A stretch of DNA of 64,000 nt, from contig CAUJGJ010000371.1 of assembly GCA_963170055.1 (NCBI GenBank), positions 3,157,011-3,221,010 of the forward strand, given 5' to 3'. The number at the start of each line of letters is the position of its first letter. Position 1 is the stretch's first letter. The notes under the pieces are model-generated. The model had not been told where the DNA came from. It did no database searches and saw only the letters and a program-made list of their open reading frames with translations. Below are positions 52,295-60,315 of the stretch, in pieces. The position numbers and the translations under genes are program-made. The stretch is from Halisarca cf. caerulea (lineage: Eukaryota; Porifera; Demospongiae; Chondrillida; Halisarcidae).

Positions 52295-52777
52295 TGAAAC
52301 CACGGTGGGTAGTCTGATTTGATGCTAACTGGTGGTGAAAGATTTACTGGTTGAATCTTTCAAGTCTTCCATCACTTTTGTCAGCTGTTTCCTCAATGAT
52401 TCTTTCTCTTTGATAAGAATGTCTATAGCGTCTTTATTGCTGGCTGTGTGACCTAGAAGGCTGTCCAATTTCTGGTGAATTCCGGTGAATGAGGTAGAGT
52501 TAATCATTGTTAGAGGGGTTTGAGGATCCGCCGTATTCAAAGCCAGAAAAAAGGCAACTGTCAAGGAGTGCGCAAATGGTCACCATTTGATCCACCAAAA
52601 AAGCCTCTTCCCATGAATGCACCAGTGCTTGAGCCTGCCATCGCTTGATCCTTCACTTTTCCAAAGTACCGCCAAAATTAATACCACATTCGCATACTGG
52701 ACACCTGGACACACTCGTCTCCCCACAGTTGCCAGTGCCTTTGTTTCGGCATCGCTCCATCCAGATGAAGAAGACAT
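52295..52777 (-). pseudogene. Exon 1 of the SANT/coiled-coil gene
   Basis: ATG at 52,777-52,775 opens MSSSSGWSDAETKAL. A one-base shift near 52,733 is needed to read on into QLWGDECVQ. The coiled-coil frame runs about 52,564-52,325. The exon ends at a consensus donor TTTCA/GTAAGT (donor bases 52,294-52,289). To reach the donor without a stop, a second frame (reading SDYPPWF just before it) must be used, so another shift lies near 52,325. Confidence 0.5.
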
Positions 52778-52892
52778 TTGAAATACTCAAAAGTGAAATA
52801 CGAATAGAGGATAATACTGAATGTTATCAGAATAATTAGGAATACTAGGGACATTGCAGGGGCCATTCTCTACTTTCATGTTAACCAAAATT

Positions 52893-53186
52893 TCATCTTA
52901 AGCGAGTTTGTGTCAAGTGGGTTCCACTGTGAATCGCCCATTTCTCCCATGTGATATGGGAGAAATTTGTTGCTGAAGTACAGAATAAGTTCCCAACAAT
53001 TTTTCTGCTTTTAATAAACATAGGCAAGCACGAAAACCCCCACCGAAATCTACCGTATCCTGTAGGAAGAGATACAAAAGTATCTTCCCCGCAGACAAAA
53101 GCCTCGATTGCCTCGGGCTCCTGCTGCTTCTCCTTCGAACCCGAGATACTTGAAGATTTAGTTATGGCCTCGCGCGGATAACACAA
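52893..53186 (-). pseudogene. RecQ-like DNA helicase fragment with degenerate Walker A
   Basis: The frame reads KEKQQEPEAIEAFVCGEDTF and then VSLPTGYG. This matches the start of the RecQ-type helicase core, where a motif 0/Q-like segment is followed by motif I (PTGxGKS) that binds ATP. Here PTGYG is followed by Arg-Phe instead of Lys-Ser, and the next residues (SCLPMF) look like the helix after motif I, so the ATP-binding lysine is missing. No DEAH motif or later helicase motifs follow; the frame stops at 52,893, so only about 80 residues of a ~350-residue core remain. The outermost start would be a non-ATG codon, so the true 5' end is unknown. It lies 115 bp upstream of the SANT-like gene on the same strand. 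RecQ-like fragments are common in mobile DNA of some invertebrates (inference). Confidence 0.55.
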
Positions 53187-54148
53187 ACTCAGGATAAGAA
53201 GACTAAGGCAAGCAAACGCTACGATTCAACACCAGGATCACAACGACATAAAAAGAACACATCGGATAATAAGGGTCCGGATAATAATGACGTTTCCGTT
53301 TTGTTGTCACCAGATGTCCGGACACGATAGACCCTCAGAACAAAAGTGGTATACGCTGTTGACCAAACCCATTCTCGCCGACCAAATGATGTCATAATAA
53401 AAAAATGGAGGTGAGAATAGGGTCTGTGTGACGCAAGACGAAGACAACGGCTGTTGACGCCATATTTACATCTTACGTGATGATTGTGCATGCTCTCATC
53501 ATGTGATCGCATCCATGCAATCCGGATTCAGGGCGAATCCGGTGTCACAGCGATTTGAGCCCCCCAGTGATTTGATTACGGAGGGGGCTCATATCACTAG
53601 CGATTTAGGACCCCGGGCTCATATCGCTAGCGATCAACATCTGTGATCAGCGATCTGCAGGGATTCAGGCCCCCCTTCAAACTAAGAGAATATAAAGACG
53701 CTTGACATCTAAGACAAAAGAATCTGCTCTCTTTGTCGTAGGACAGAGAATGAAAGTTCTGAAGACTCAAAGGACAGCAATGAAATGAGCTGAGCTGTAT
53801 ATGTTTGCTATTAGTAAAGTTAATTAAGGACTGTTGTTGGTGTTCGATGTAATTCAAACCAGATCCCTAGCTTCCTATGACCACCAGAACTGGTAATGAC
53901 ATAACCCGGCATTGACTATGTGCATGTATTTGTAATGAGAGCATTATGTTTTGCAGGAGTTTTACAAAGTTCCTGGGCCAAACCATTGCCACCACCCTGC
54001 CCACCACAAAACGCCCTCCAGTAACAAGTAATTTGAGTTGAAAACTCATGGGGGCTACCGCCCCATGCACTCGAATCACTTGCAAAGCATTGGAGTGTAA
54101 GTGCACAGCTGAACATTCATTGAACATACTGTTTATTGTAACTGGACG
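53187..54148. other. Intergenic stretch with short GC-rich repeats
   Basis: No gene is supported. At 53,540-53,680 there are GC-rich short repeats: GGGCTCATATCACTAGCGAT (from about 53,585) recurs as GGGCTCATATCGCTAGCGAT (from about 53,617). Nearby, GATTTGAGCCCCCC is approximately inverted by GGGGGCTCATATC. The open frames on the minus strand at 53,219-53,512 and 53,867-54,190 match nothing I recognise. Confidence 0.45.
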
Positions 54149-54196
54149 ATTGTTTTGAAAACAATTGTCATATTTGGCAATTGTTTTCAAAACAAT
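54149..54196. repeat. Perfect 19-bp inverted repeat with palindromic arms
   Basis: Left arm ATTGTTTTGAAAACAATTG (54,149-54,167) and right arm CAATTGTTTTCAAAACAAT (54,178-54,196) are exact reverse complements separated by 10 bp. Each arm contains a 17-bp odd-centred palindrome, so the site could form one large hairpin or two small ones. No element termini were found around it. Confidence 0.85.
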
Positions 54197-54281
54197 TCCT
54201 ATAACTCATTCCTGCATAAATTCATACTTCTCTATTACTATTATATAAATTCTCTATAATAAGACTTTTCTTCAAATCCAT

Positions 54282-54283
54282 AT

Positions 54284-54332
<49 letters not shown>
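54282..54332. repeat. (TA)n microsatellite
   Basis: About 50 bp of alternating TA with one TG interruption at about 54,297. Confidence 0.95.
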
Positions 54333-54333
<1 letters not shown>

Positions 54334-54620
54334 TGAATAAAAACCATTTAAAATGACCCTTCGTGGCGACCTGTAGCTCAGTTCGAAAAAACGACGAGAA
54401 GAAGAATCTTAAAATGCTATGGTGTTGCGGACCCATACCTCGGCAAGTGAACTTCGCATTTCTTTAAAGAGATAGCTTTGCGAAGCTTTTAAACTACTTT
54501 TCCTTGTAGCTGGTGTGTCAAAATGCGCCAAAATCTACTTTTGAAAACTATGGAGTCACCATACTGTTAGTTTTTTGGTGAAAACAAATTTTCGCTAATG
54601 TATGGCGGCCATGTTTTTCC

Positions 54621-54623
<3 letters not shown>

Positions 54624-54687
<64 letters not shown>

Positions 54688-54689
54688 TT
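54624..54689. repeat. (TA)n microsatellite
   Basis: About 66 bp of alternating TA with one G interruption near 54,669, lying just upstream of the reverse-transcriptase remnant. Confidence 0.95.
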
Positions 54690-54712
54690 TGAAGAGCGTT
54701 GTAAACCAGAAG

Positions 54713-56155
54713 TCCAAATGACAACAATATAGGTCAAAAAAGGTCAACAACAGAATCAGCGAAGCACTTGAGAAGATTGACAAAATTAATCCAATATCCA
54801 AGGTGAATATAAGGTTTGGATATATAAATCATACCTCGTTCCATCCCTTTGTTTCAAATCTTCAAGTGGATGCAATCACTGAGCCCTCTATCAAGAAAGT
54901 ACAGAAGAAGGTCATATGATATCTCAAGGGATGGCTCAATCTCCCCAGATGTGCTACCCTCCATCCTGAAGTTGGTGACATCCATTACCTACCACATACC
55001 CAGCAGAAATACCTCAAGTTTATGTATCCACAGACCCACTCATTCATGAATTTGAGAGCATTATACACCATCCATCTTTGCTAAGTATGCAGCAATATAT
55101 TGCATTGGTGTGCATATCCATCACCTCCTCACACCAACCAGTCATTACAGTGATGAGGCAAGCAGCTTGTTGAAAGCGATTTATGATTCCCTGTCTGAAC
55201 AGCAATCCACCTATTGGGATCCCCAGCTGGAATTCATATCTGTTCAGCGCAAGTTCCTGGACATTGTTCTGCTAGAAAATGATATGTCCCTGTATGGCAC
55301 AGGATCATGTTAGGACTCCCAGCAGGCCAACTGTCAACTCCTGTCAGCCTAAAGCGCTGGAAGTGCCCAGGGGCATAGCCTGAAGAAAAAGAAGGGGGTT
55401 TCTTAAAGCCATGATCATGGTCACACATATGCATGCATGTATGTACAGAAATCTTTAGTGGTATGTTTGACACATCGTCGACTACATATAGCCAGTACTT
55501 GCTATGATCAAGTATGTGCGTGCATGATGCCAACAATGGGGCCACATGCACGCACATGGACGTACACCACTGGTATGGAAGTGAACATTAAAATTTGCAA
55601 TGGTAATTTGAAAACTATAAGCCATAACAATGCATTCTTTTGTCAGACAAGGAGCTACAAACATCTAAAGAGAGCACAAAGCATCAATAGTATCCACAGC
55701 ATATGTTAGTGACATGTGCTCTGCAGAACCATGTGTGTAGGTGCATGCTAGGTGAAAAGTGGAGAGAGTGTTGGGATTAATTGCATGATTAGCTTACTGG
55801 TGGCTTCACATTAAAGCGGATACTAATGAGGGGGGTTTCCTGGCAACCAGGAAGCAATGGAGCTACGCCGCTGGTGCCAAACCAACCCATTGTGTCCCCT
55901 GTGTGGAGTCCGTCCAAATCACATCTTCAACTGCTGCCCTGTCTCCCTAAACTATGAACACATGTCAGGAAGCAGAGCAAGGATAACTATTTATCCTTAG
56001 TCAGCGACCTGGAGCAGAAAGACTACTCTGTATACCTTTTGACCATCAAAATTGGCTCACTGGGGCATTACAAACAAACATCCATCAATGTAATCAGAAT
56101 TCTTCTGTCATCACAGAACAGATGGAAATAGCCAGCAAACTGCTTGCCAGGCAGG
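54713..56155 (+). pseudogene. Decayed non-LTR retrotransposon reverse-transcriptase tail
   Basis: Fragments in shifting plus-strand frames follow the C-terminal order of a non-LTR reverse-transcriptase-type protein family common in invertebrate genomes. YLKGWLNLPRCATLHPEV lies near 54,915 (after an in-frame stop), FISVQRKFLDIV near 55,240, LGLPAGQLSTPVSLKRWK near 55,310, then CPLCG, NHIFNCCPVSLN as a C-x2-C-xn-H-x4-C zinc knuckle near 55,895, and LLTIKIGSLGHY near 56,040. At least one stop, several frameshifts and an apparent internal deletion after GQLS are present. The catalytic polymerase core is not in the window segment. Element C splits it at 55,368. The family assignment rests on remembered motif order, so the exact clade is not given. 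Confidence 0.6.
55368..55873. mobile_element. hAT-like element C (506 bp), 5-bp duplication GTGCC
   Basis: The left end is CAGGGGCATAGCC and the right end AGCTACGCCGCTG, imperfect inverted repeats of the CAGGGGCGTAGCC type often seen in hAT elements. Both sides carry GTGCC (55,363-55,367 and 55,874-55,878). Removing the element and one GTGCC rejoins the reverse-transcriptase frame across the zinc-knuckle approach (KRWK to CPLCG), which is strong evidence that this is a precise insertion. A typical hAT duplication is 8 bp; 5 bp is known for some hAT groups, so the superfamily call is tentative. No transposase is encoded; small open frames inside are treated as chance. Confidence 0.75.
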
Positions 56156-56648
56156 TACACAACATGTTTTGTCACACATGCTTTACCCCTGTATCAGAGC
56201 TTTGTAATTGTTTGTCATGAATATATATAGTAATGACAATCAACCCCCGTATATATTAATAATTCAGTGATTGTACATTCATGTGGCTATGGTTTTGTGG
56301 TTAGATTTAATCATTCCAATTTCATGTCCTATTTGTAACGTGACACTTCCTTTTGTTTTGATCACATTGCTGTTTGTAATTACACTACATTTAGATCAGT
56401 TATTGTTGTACCACCTTTCTATCTCCTAGTAACCACTTTCACTTTTCCTTTTGTTGTCTAAGATACCAACCACATCTAAGAATATATTTTAGTTGATCTG
56501 TATGTCATCATCTTGTGGTTTCCTGTGCCACCAAGTATTTAAGTAGCTTTTACTTTGCTGTATACTCATCCTTTCAGTCCTCTCAGTCATCTCAGTGTTT
56601 GAGTAATTAAGAGATTTATTCTCGTTTCGAGGGAATTAGTACAGAACC
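56156..56648 (+). promoter_or_regulatory. Spacer with a TATA-like box upstream of the integrase-like exon
   Basis: No coding sequence is seen. A TATTTAAG box at 56,536 is followed about 40 and 48 bp downstream by TTCAGTCC and CTCAGTCA, which resemble initiator elements, and then by the ATG at 56,649. The layout fits a promoter or the R/U5 region of a degraded LTR, but no second LTR copy was found in the window, so neither is proven. Confidence 0.3.
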
Positions 56649-56714
56649 ATGAATGACAATGGAGGATCATACTATGCAGCCTTATTCAACTATAAGAAAA
56701 ATGGATGCTACCCT
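56649..56714 (+). CDS. Candidate exon 1 of an integrase-like protein
   Basis: ATG at 56,649 opens a short frame (MNDNGGSYYAALFNYKKNGC and two more residues) that meets the donor CCT/GTGTGA at 56,715 in phase 0, just before a stop (TGA at 56,718). The hydrophobic-aromatic stretch followed by Tyr-Pro matches the segment that precedes the zinc-binding domain of retroviral-type integrases in LTR elements and their domesticated descendants. It joins exon 2 in phase across a 183-bp intron. Confidence 0.4.
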
Positions 56715-56897
56715 GTGTGACTGGTGGTCAAACAATGCTGGGCTGAACCTACATAACTGCATGGGCTATGAAGATTGTGTAGCTTTGAAATCAATGTTCC
56801 TTGCAATTTGTATACCCATTGTGGCTTACTTCATGTTCTGATTATTATTGCAGCTATATTATGCCGTTCTTCTTTTTCAAATTGCCTTCACTTACAG

Positions 56898-57004
56898 GGT
56901 GACGATAAAAACAACAAACGAGCTCTAAGAAAACGTGCCAAGGCTTTTGTTGTGGATGGTTTGCATCTTCACTATGTTGGACCGAAAGGCACAGATTCAC
57001 CAAG
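56898..57004 (+). CDS. Candidate exon 2: integrase N-terminal segment
   Basis: After a pyrimidine-rich tract and CTTACAG, the exon encodes GDDKNNKRALRKRAKAFVVD followed by GLHLHYVG. The pattern of a basic KRxxRKxAKxF helix followed by a V-D-G-x-L-x-Y strand is typical of the region just before the HHCC zinc-binding domain of Ty3/gypsy-type integrases and integrase-derived host genes. The zinc-binding histidines and cysteines and the DDE core are not found downstream. The exon end (AG/GTTTGC) is a weak donor. Its phase does not join the next open exon at 57,519, so the gene is either truncated here or that exon is unrelated. Confidence 0.45.
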
Positions 57005-57233
57005 GTTTGCTGCATTTTATTATTACATGCTGCATACATGCATAGCAACTGTAGTATATTACATAGCTCAGTGCATGAGCATGCTTTTCTTATGTAGTAA
57101 AGATTTTAAATTTCTTTCAATACGCGTAGTTTATTCACAGTGTGACATAAATTTTTTAGGGCTGCCTTCCGGCGGCCCTATATTGTTTTTACTTTCACTG
57201 GAAGTGTCCGGAATGTCCGGAACGATGTCTATA

Positions 57234-57276
<43 letters not shown>

Positions 57277-57449
57277 GTCAACAACATGGCGGACGCGAAG
57301 TCGGTACATAATCTTTCGGCTATATTTCGGTAAAATTCATTCGTTTGCTCCTGATTTTATCAGTGAAGAGTCTTTTAGACCAGAAGAATTCCTCGAAGTA
57401 TTATTTTAGTCAATTATGACGATTTCCATTTCCATCCATTTCCAATTGA
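57005..57449. other. Spacer with hairpin and TA microsatellite
   Basis: A compact hairpin AGGGCTGCC/TTCC/GGCGGCCCT sits at 57,158-57,179 (one G-T-type mismatch in the stem) and is followed by two copies of GTCCGGAA. A (TA)n run spans 57,238-57,276. The open frame that continues from the upstream exon through the TA run is not supported as coding because it encodes a YIYIYI tract from the microsatellite. Confidence 0.6.
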
Positions 57450-57518
57450 ATGTTATCGTGCATGGGTAATATGTTTTTACTTTTGATTCTTTTTACAACC
57501 CATGTTCCCTATTTACAG

Positions 57519-57904
57519 CTCAAGGAATATGCCACAGCCTCTCAATTTCCTATGTTTACAAGCACACAAGTTATTCATTGGCTGAATTACCACAAGTGGC
57601 GCGGTGAACCCATAACTGATGTGACCATTCTAGAAACAGAATCATTCATTATTATGAATGATGCCTTGGAACAGGATTTTAGCCAATTTAGGGAGACCTG
57701 CTCAAAGCTTTTCAGCTATCATGTCCTATTCAGCAGTGACCTACTACACCTATGGGTAGTTAAAGAATCCAAGGAAGATGTGCAAATTGGTAATGTATTT
57801 AGCAAGAATTTTTACTTCCTCACAGGGGAACAGTTTTGCCACTTCCAGTCATGGGTTATGTCATTGCTGTCCATGGATACTGTAGAAATTCAGAAAGAAT
57901 TTGG
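57519..57904 (+). CDS. Exon of an unrecognised protein
   Basis: A 386-bp open exon with an acceptor (CTATTTACAG/CTCAAG) after a strong pyrimidine tract and a donor (TTTGG/GTAAGC at 57,905). It encodes about 128 residues beginning LKEYATASQFPMFTSTQVIH, with several aromatic and acidic residues and a late FLTGEQFCHFQSWVMSLLSM segment. I do not recognise a domain. If translation instead began at ATG 57,450, the first 23 residues (MLSCMGNMFLLLILFTTHVP and three more) would resemble a signal peptide. However, the same bases make a typical polypyrimidine tract, so the splice reading is preferred. It joins the Thr/Ser/Pro exon at 58,044 in phase (split Gly codon). Confidence 0.5.
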
Positions 57905-58043
57905 GTAAGCATGTTCTAATGACCAGTGTCAGAATATCCATGCAACTGCATACACACATCTGATAAGTACCAGAGAAGATTGTATTCTAAGACTATGTTA
58001 TGTACAACTAGTCTTCCTTGTGTTAATCTTTTTGTATCCTCAG

Positions 58044-58618
58044 GAGTACCTCGTCTCCATTCTCAGCCATTTTAAAGGTGACCAGCTCTACCTCGGTCCC
58101 CACCAAGACTACATCTGCTGTTGTCCATGCCACGCATACATCTGTCGTTATCTCTGCCAAGACTACATCTGCAGTTGTCCCTGCATACTACACCTCATTC
58201 CCTGCCAAGACTACATCTGCCGTTGTCACTGCCAGCTCCACCTCATTTCCTGCCAAGCCTACGTATACATCAGCCATTGTCCCTGCCAAGCCTACATCTC
58301 CCACTGTTCCTGCTAAGCCTACATCTCCCAGTGCCCCTGCCAAGCCTACATCTCCTGGTGTCCCTGCCAAGCCTATATACTTTGCAAGGTGTCCCTGCCA
58401 AGCCTACATCTCCCGGTGTCCCTGCCAAGCCTACATCTCCCGGTATACTTGCCAAGCCTACATCTCCCGGTGTCCCTGCCAAGCCTACATCTCCCAATCT
58501 CGCTGCCAAGTCCACTTCATTCCCTACCAAGACCACCTTGACTTGCGTACCACCTGTTTTGCCTGTTACTGCTAAACTTAAGAGGGTTCCATCTGTTTCA
58601 CTTGTAAAATTGCAATAA
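58044..58618 (+). pseudogene. Thr/Ser/Pro-rich repeat exon, frameshifted
   Basis: The acceptor TATCCTCAG/G at 58,043/58,044 joins the 57,904 donor in phase and continues into STSSPFSAILKVTSSTSVPT and then a mucin-like stalk of KTTSAVV and AKPTSPGVP repeats. Such repeats suggest an extracellular, O-glycosylated linker in a secreted or surface protein (inference from composition). At 58,366-58,396 one repeat unit is 31 bp instead of 27, shifting the frame by +1. The unshifted frame turns into Cys/Tyr-rich sequence ending at 58,575, while the frame that keeps AKPTSPGVP continues and ends LVKLQ at 58,618. The last codons and stop lie in the first bases of Sat2. The frameshift makes a pseudogene or polymorphic allele likely. 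Confidence 0.5.
58285..58504 (+). repeat. Coding minisatellite, eight units of 27 bp
   Basis: Units of the type GCCAAGCCTACATCTCCCGG plus TGTCCCT (27 bp, 9 codons) run eight times. Seven units are 27 bp and unit four (58,366-58,396) is 31 bp, giving 220 bp in total. Upstream, longer and less regular units with GCCAAGACTACATCTGC extend the pattern to about 58,100. Confidence 0.9.
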
Positions 58619-59431
58619 TTGTAATAACTTATGAAAGAAGGAAATTAATGTGTATTTTATAAGAATCGTATTTAAGTTTGCAAAGTATTTCAAAGTCTTT
58701 TCACACAGTTAACGTCATAAACATTCCTTAAAAATTACAAAATGCATAAAATTGCAATAATTGCAATTAACATATGAAAGAAGGAAACTAATTTTAATTT
58801 TCTAAGAATCGTATTTAAGTTTGCAAAGTATTAGAAAGTCTTTTCTCAAAGTTAACATTAGAAACATTGCTTTATACTGAAGAAATTGATAAAATAGCAA
58901 TAATCGCAAATAACTTATGAAGGAAGGAAAGTAATGTTTATTTTCTAAGAATGGTATTTAAGTTTTCAAAGTATTTCATAGTCTATTCTGAAAGTTAACA
59001 TCAGAAACATTGCTTTAAAATTACAAAATGCATAAAATTCTTATAATTGCAAATAACATATGAAAGAAGGAAAATAATTTTATTTCGTAAGAATCGTATT
59101 TAGGTTTGCAAAGTATTAGAAAGACTTTTCTCAAAGTTAATGTTAGAAACATTACTTTAAAATTACAAAATGCATAGAATTGCAATGATTGCAAATAACT
59201 CGTCAAAGAAGGAAAGCAATTTTAACTTTCTAAGAATTGGATAAGTTTGCAAAGTATTTGAAACTCTTTTCTCAAGGTTAACATTAGAGACATTGCTTTA
59301 AAATTACAAAATGCATAAAATTCTTATAATTGCAAATAACATTTATAAAAGAAGGAAAGTAATTTTTATTTCCTAAGAATCGTATTTAAGTTTGCAAAAT
59401 ATTAGAAAGACTTTTCTCAAAGTTAATGTTA
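58604..59431 (-). repeat. Sat2: about 143-bp satellite, inverted relative of Sat1 (left part)
   Basis: GTTTGCAAAGTATT-type anchors fall at 58,676, 58,819, 58,962, 59,104, 59,245 and 59,390, spacings of 141-145 bp. Read on the minus strand the monomer contains AAATACTTTGCAAA and TTTTAAAGCAATGTTTC plus TAACGTT in the same order and spacing as Sat1 on the plus strand, so Sat2 is a homologous branch in opposite orientation. Monomers differ from each other at many sites, unlike Sat1. The array continues at 62,046 after the large insertion. Confidence 0.9.
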
Positions 59432-60020
59432 CACAGGCTCATTATAGCGCTTTTTGACTGGGGAAGAAAATGGCCGCCGCTCGAAATGGTAAAATATACA
59501 TCAAATTTTACAGCTCAAACAACAATGTACGTCGATTTTTACAACTGTTTAGTATTTTAATGTTTTTTATCGAAACAATAAACTACAAAACAGGCCCATG
59601 TGTCATACGCAGAAGTATAAAAATGATTTTGAGAAAGGTACACTTTTTCTATAAACGTCGATTTGGGGACGTGTAGACGGTCTCCCAAAGAGATGAAACT
59701 GGCATGAGACGAAAGAGTATAGTTCATTTAAGATATGGATGCTGAGCGGAGAACATATAACTCCAACTGAAATAGTTATAACGAAAAATGTCGCATGTGG
59801 AACATGTCCAGATTGTTATGATAAGGCTCACTGGAGTGCATAGTGATAAAATTTAATGTTCGCCGCGTGAATTTGTTATTTGTCACGCGGTTCGCCCGTG
59901 ATTCAGTCCTATTTCGTCAACCTGGCCGTCAAGATTGCATCACAAAACATCACAGGGGCATAATTATCACATGATATTCTCGTGATTGAGCTTCTTGATC
60001 GCCTTCTTGTTGGACATGTC

Positions 60021-60315
60021 ACAAAAACGTCGGTGGGCGGTGGGAAAGAGCTTTTCAAAGGACGCAATCTCACTTAAAAGTGAGTTTTCGATAAAATCTA
60101 GCGATTCCATGTTGCGGGAGTTGAAACTCGAAGGTTGGACGAAATTCAGACTTTCAGTAGTTTTGCTCTTGCGGTCTTTTATAAATTGCTCACGAATGGA
60201 AGAGACTTTTCACTCCCGCAACATGCAATCGCTAGATAATCCCGTTTACTATGGTACTTATAGGTTTGCTGTTCGCCGTTGAGCTTTTCCCAGTGCCCAC
60301 CGGCGTTTTTGTTCT
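60021..60315. repeat. Imperfect foldback, arms of about 110 bp
   Basis: The left arm starts with AAAAACGTCGGTGGGC near 60,022 and includes ATCTAGCGATTCCATGTTGC near 60,096. The right arm includes GCAACATGCAATCGCTAGAT near 60,219 and ends GCCCACCGGCGTTTTTG near 60,313. These segments are reverse complements with scattered mismatches; the middle is a loop of about 60-80 bp. It may be a remnant of another nested element or a hairpin formed within the host element. Confidence 0.75.

Larger units (their letters stand above)
50553..52777 (-). pseudogene. Broken Myb/SANT-like, coiled-coil protein gene with acidic tail (3 exons)
   Basis: I reconstruct a minus-strand gene from three exons with matching splice phases: 52,777-52,295, then 51,070-50,938, then 50,808-50,553. 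In order it shows an N-terminal GWSDAETKAL ... QLWGDECVQ segment typical of Myb/SANT-like DNA-binding domains, a charged coiled coil (KEKESLRKQLTKVMEDLK), a segment with KWRELSYHFMTEES followed by Glu/Asp, a basic FVRKLDYRY helix, and a Glu/Asp-rich C-terminus ending DIVDEN. This architecture resembles repeat-associated or domesticated-transposon DNA-binding proteins; no function is established. Frames break at about 52,733 (one extra base inside the SANT segment), after the coiled coil near 52,325, and at about 50,695 (one extra T). The SANT segment is also shorter than the usual ~80-90 residues. It is therefore called a pseudogene, although sequencing indels could mimic this. Element B sits in its first intron. 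Confidence 0.55.

Noticed and set aside
53219..54190. Minus-strand frames of 97 and 107 codons
   Set aside because: No domain, no splice context, and an alternative overlapping frame of similar quality exists in the same place.
54595..54801. 68-codon minus-strand frame
   Set aside because: Its sequence is dominated by a YIYIYI tract translated from the (TA)n microsatellite.
55437..55709. 90-codon frame
   Set aside because: It is contained in the hAT-like element C, with no transposase similarity.
58078..58575. Alternative frames across the 27-bp repeats, on both strands
   Set aside because: Frames translating to Cys/Tyr-rich or Gly/Leu-rich repeats are shadows of the in-phase Thr/Ser/Pro frame selected by the splice sites.
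59021..59206. 61-codon minus-strand frame in Sat2, and a similar one at 63,472-63,657
   Set aside because: Both are chance frames in satellite monomers; neighbouring monomers do not keep them open.
59986..60282. 98-codon frame in the large element
   Set aside because: It overlaps the foldback arms and matches no transposase or other domain.
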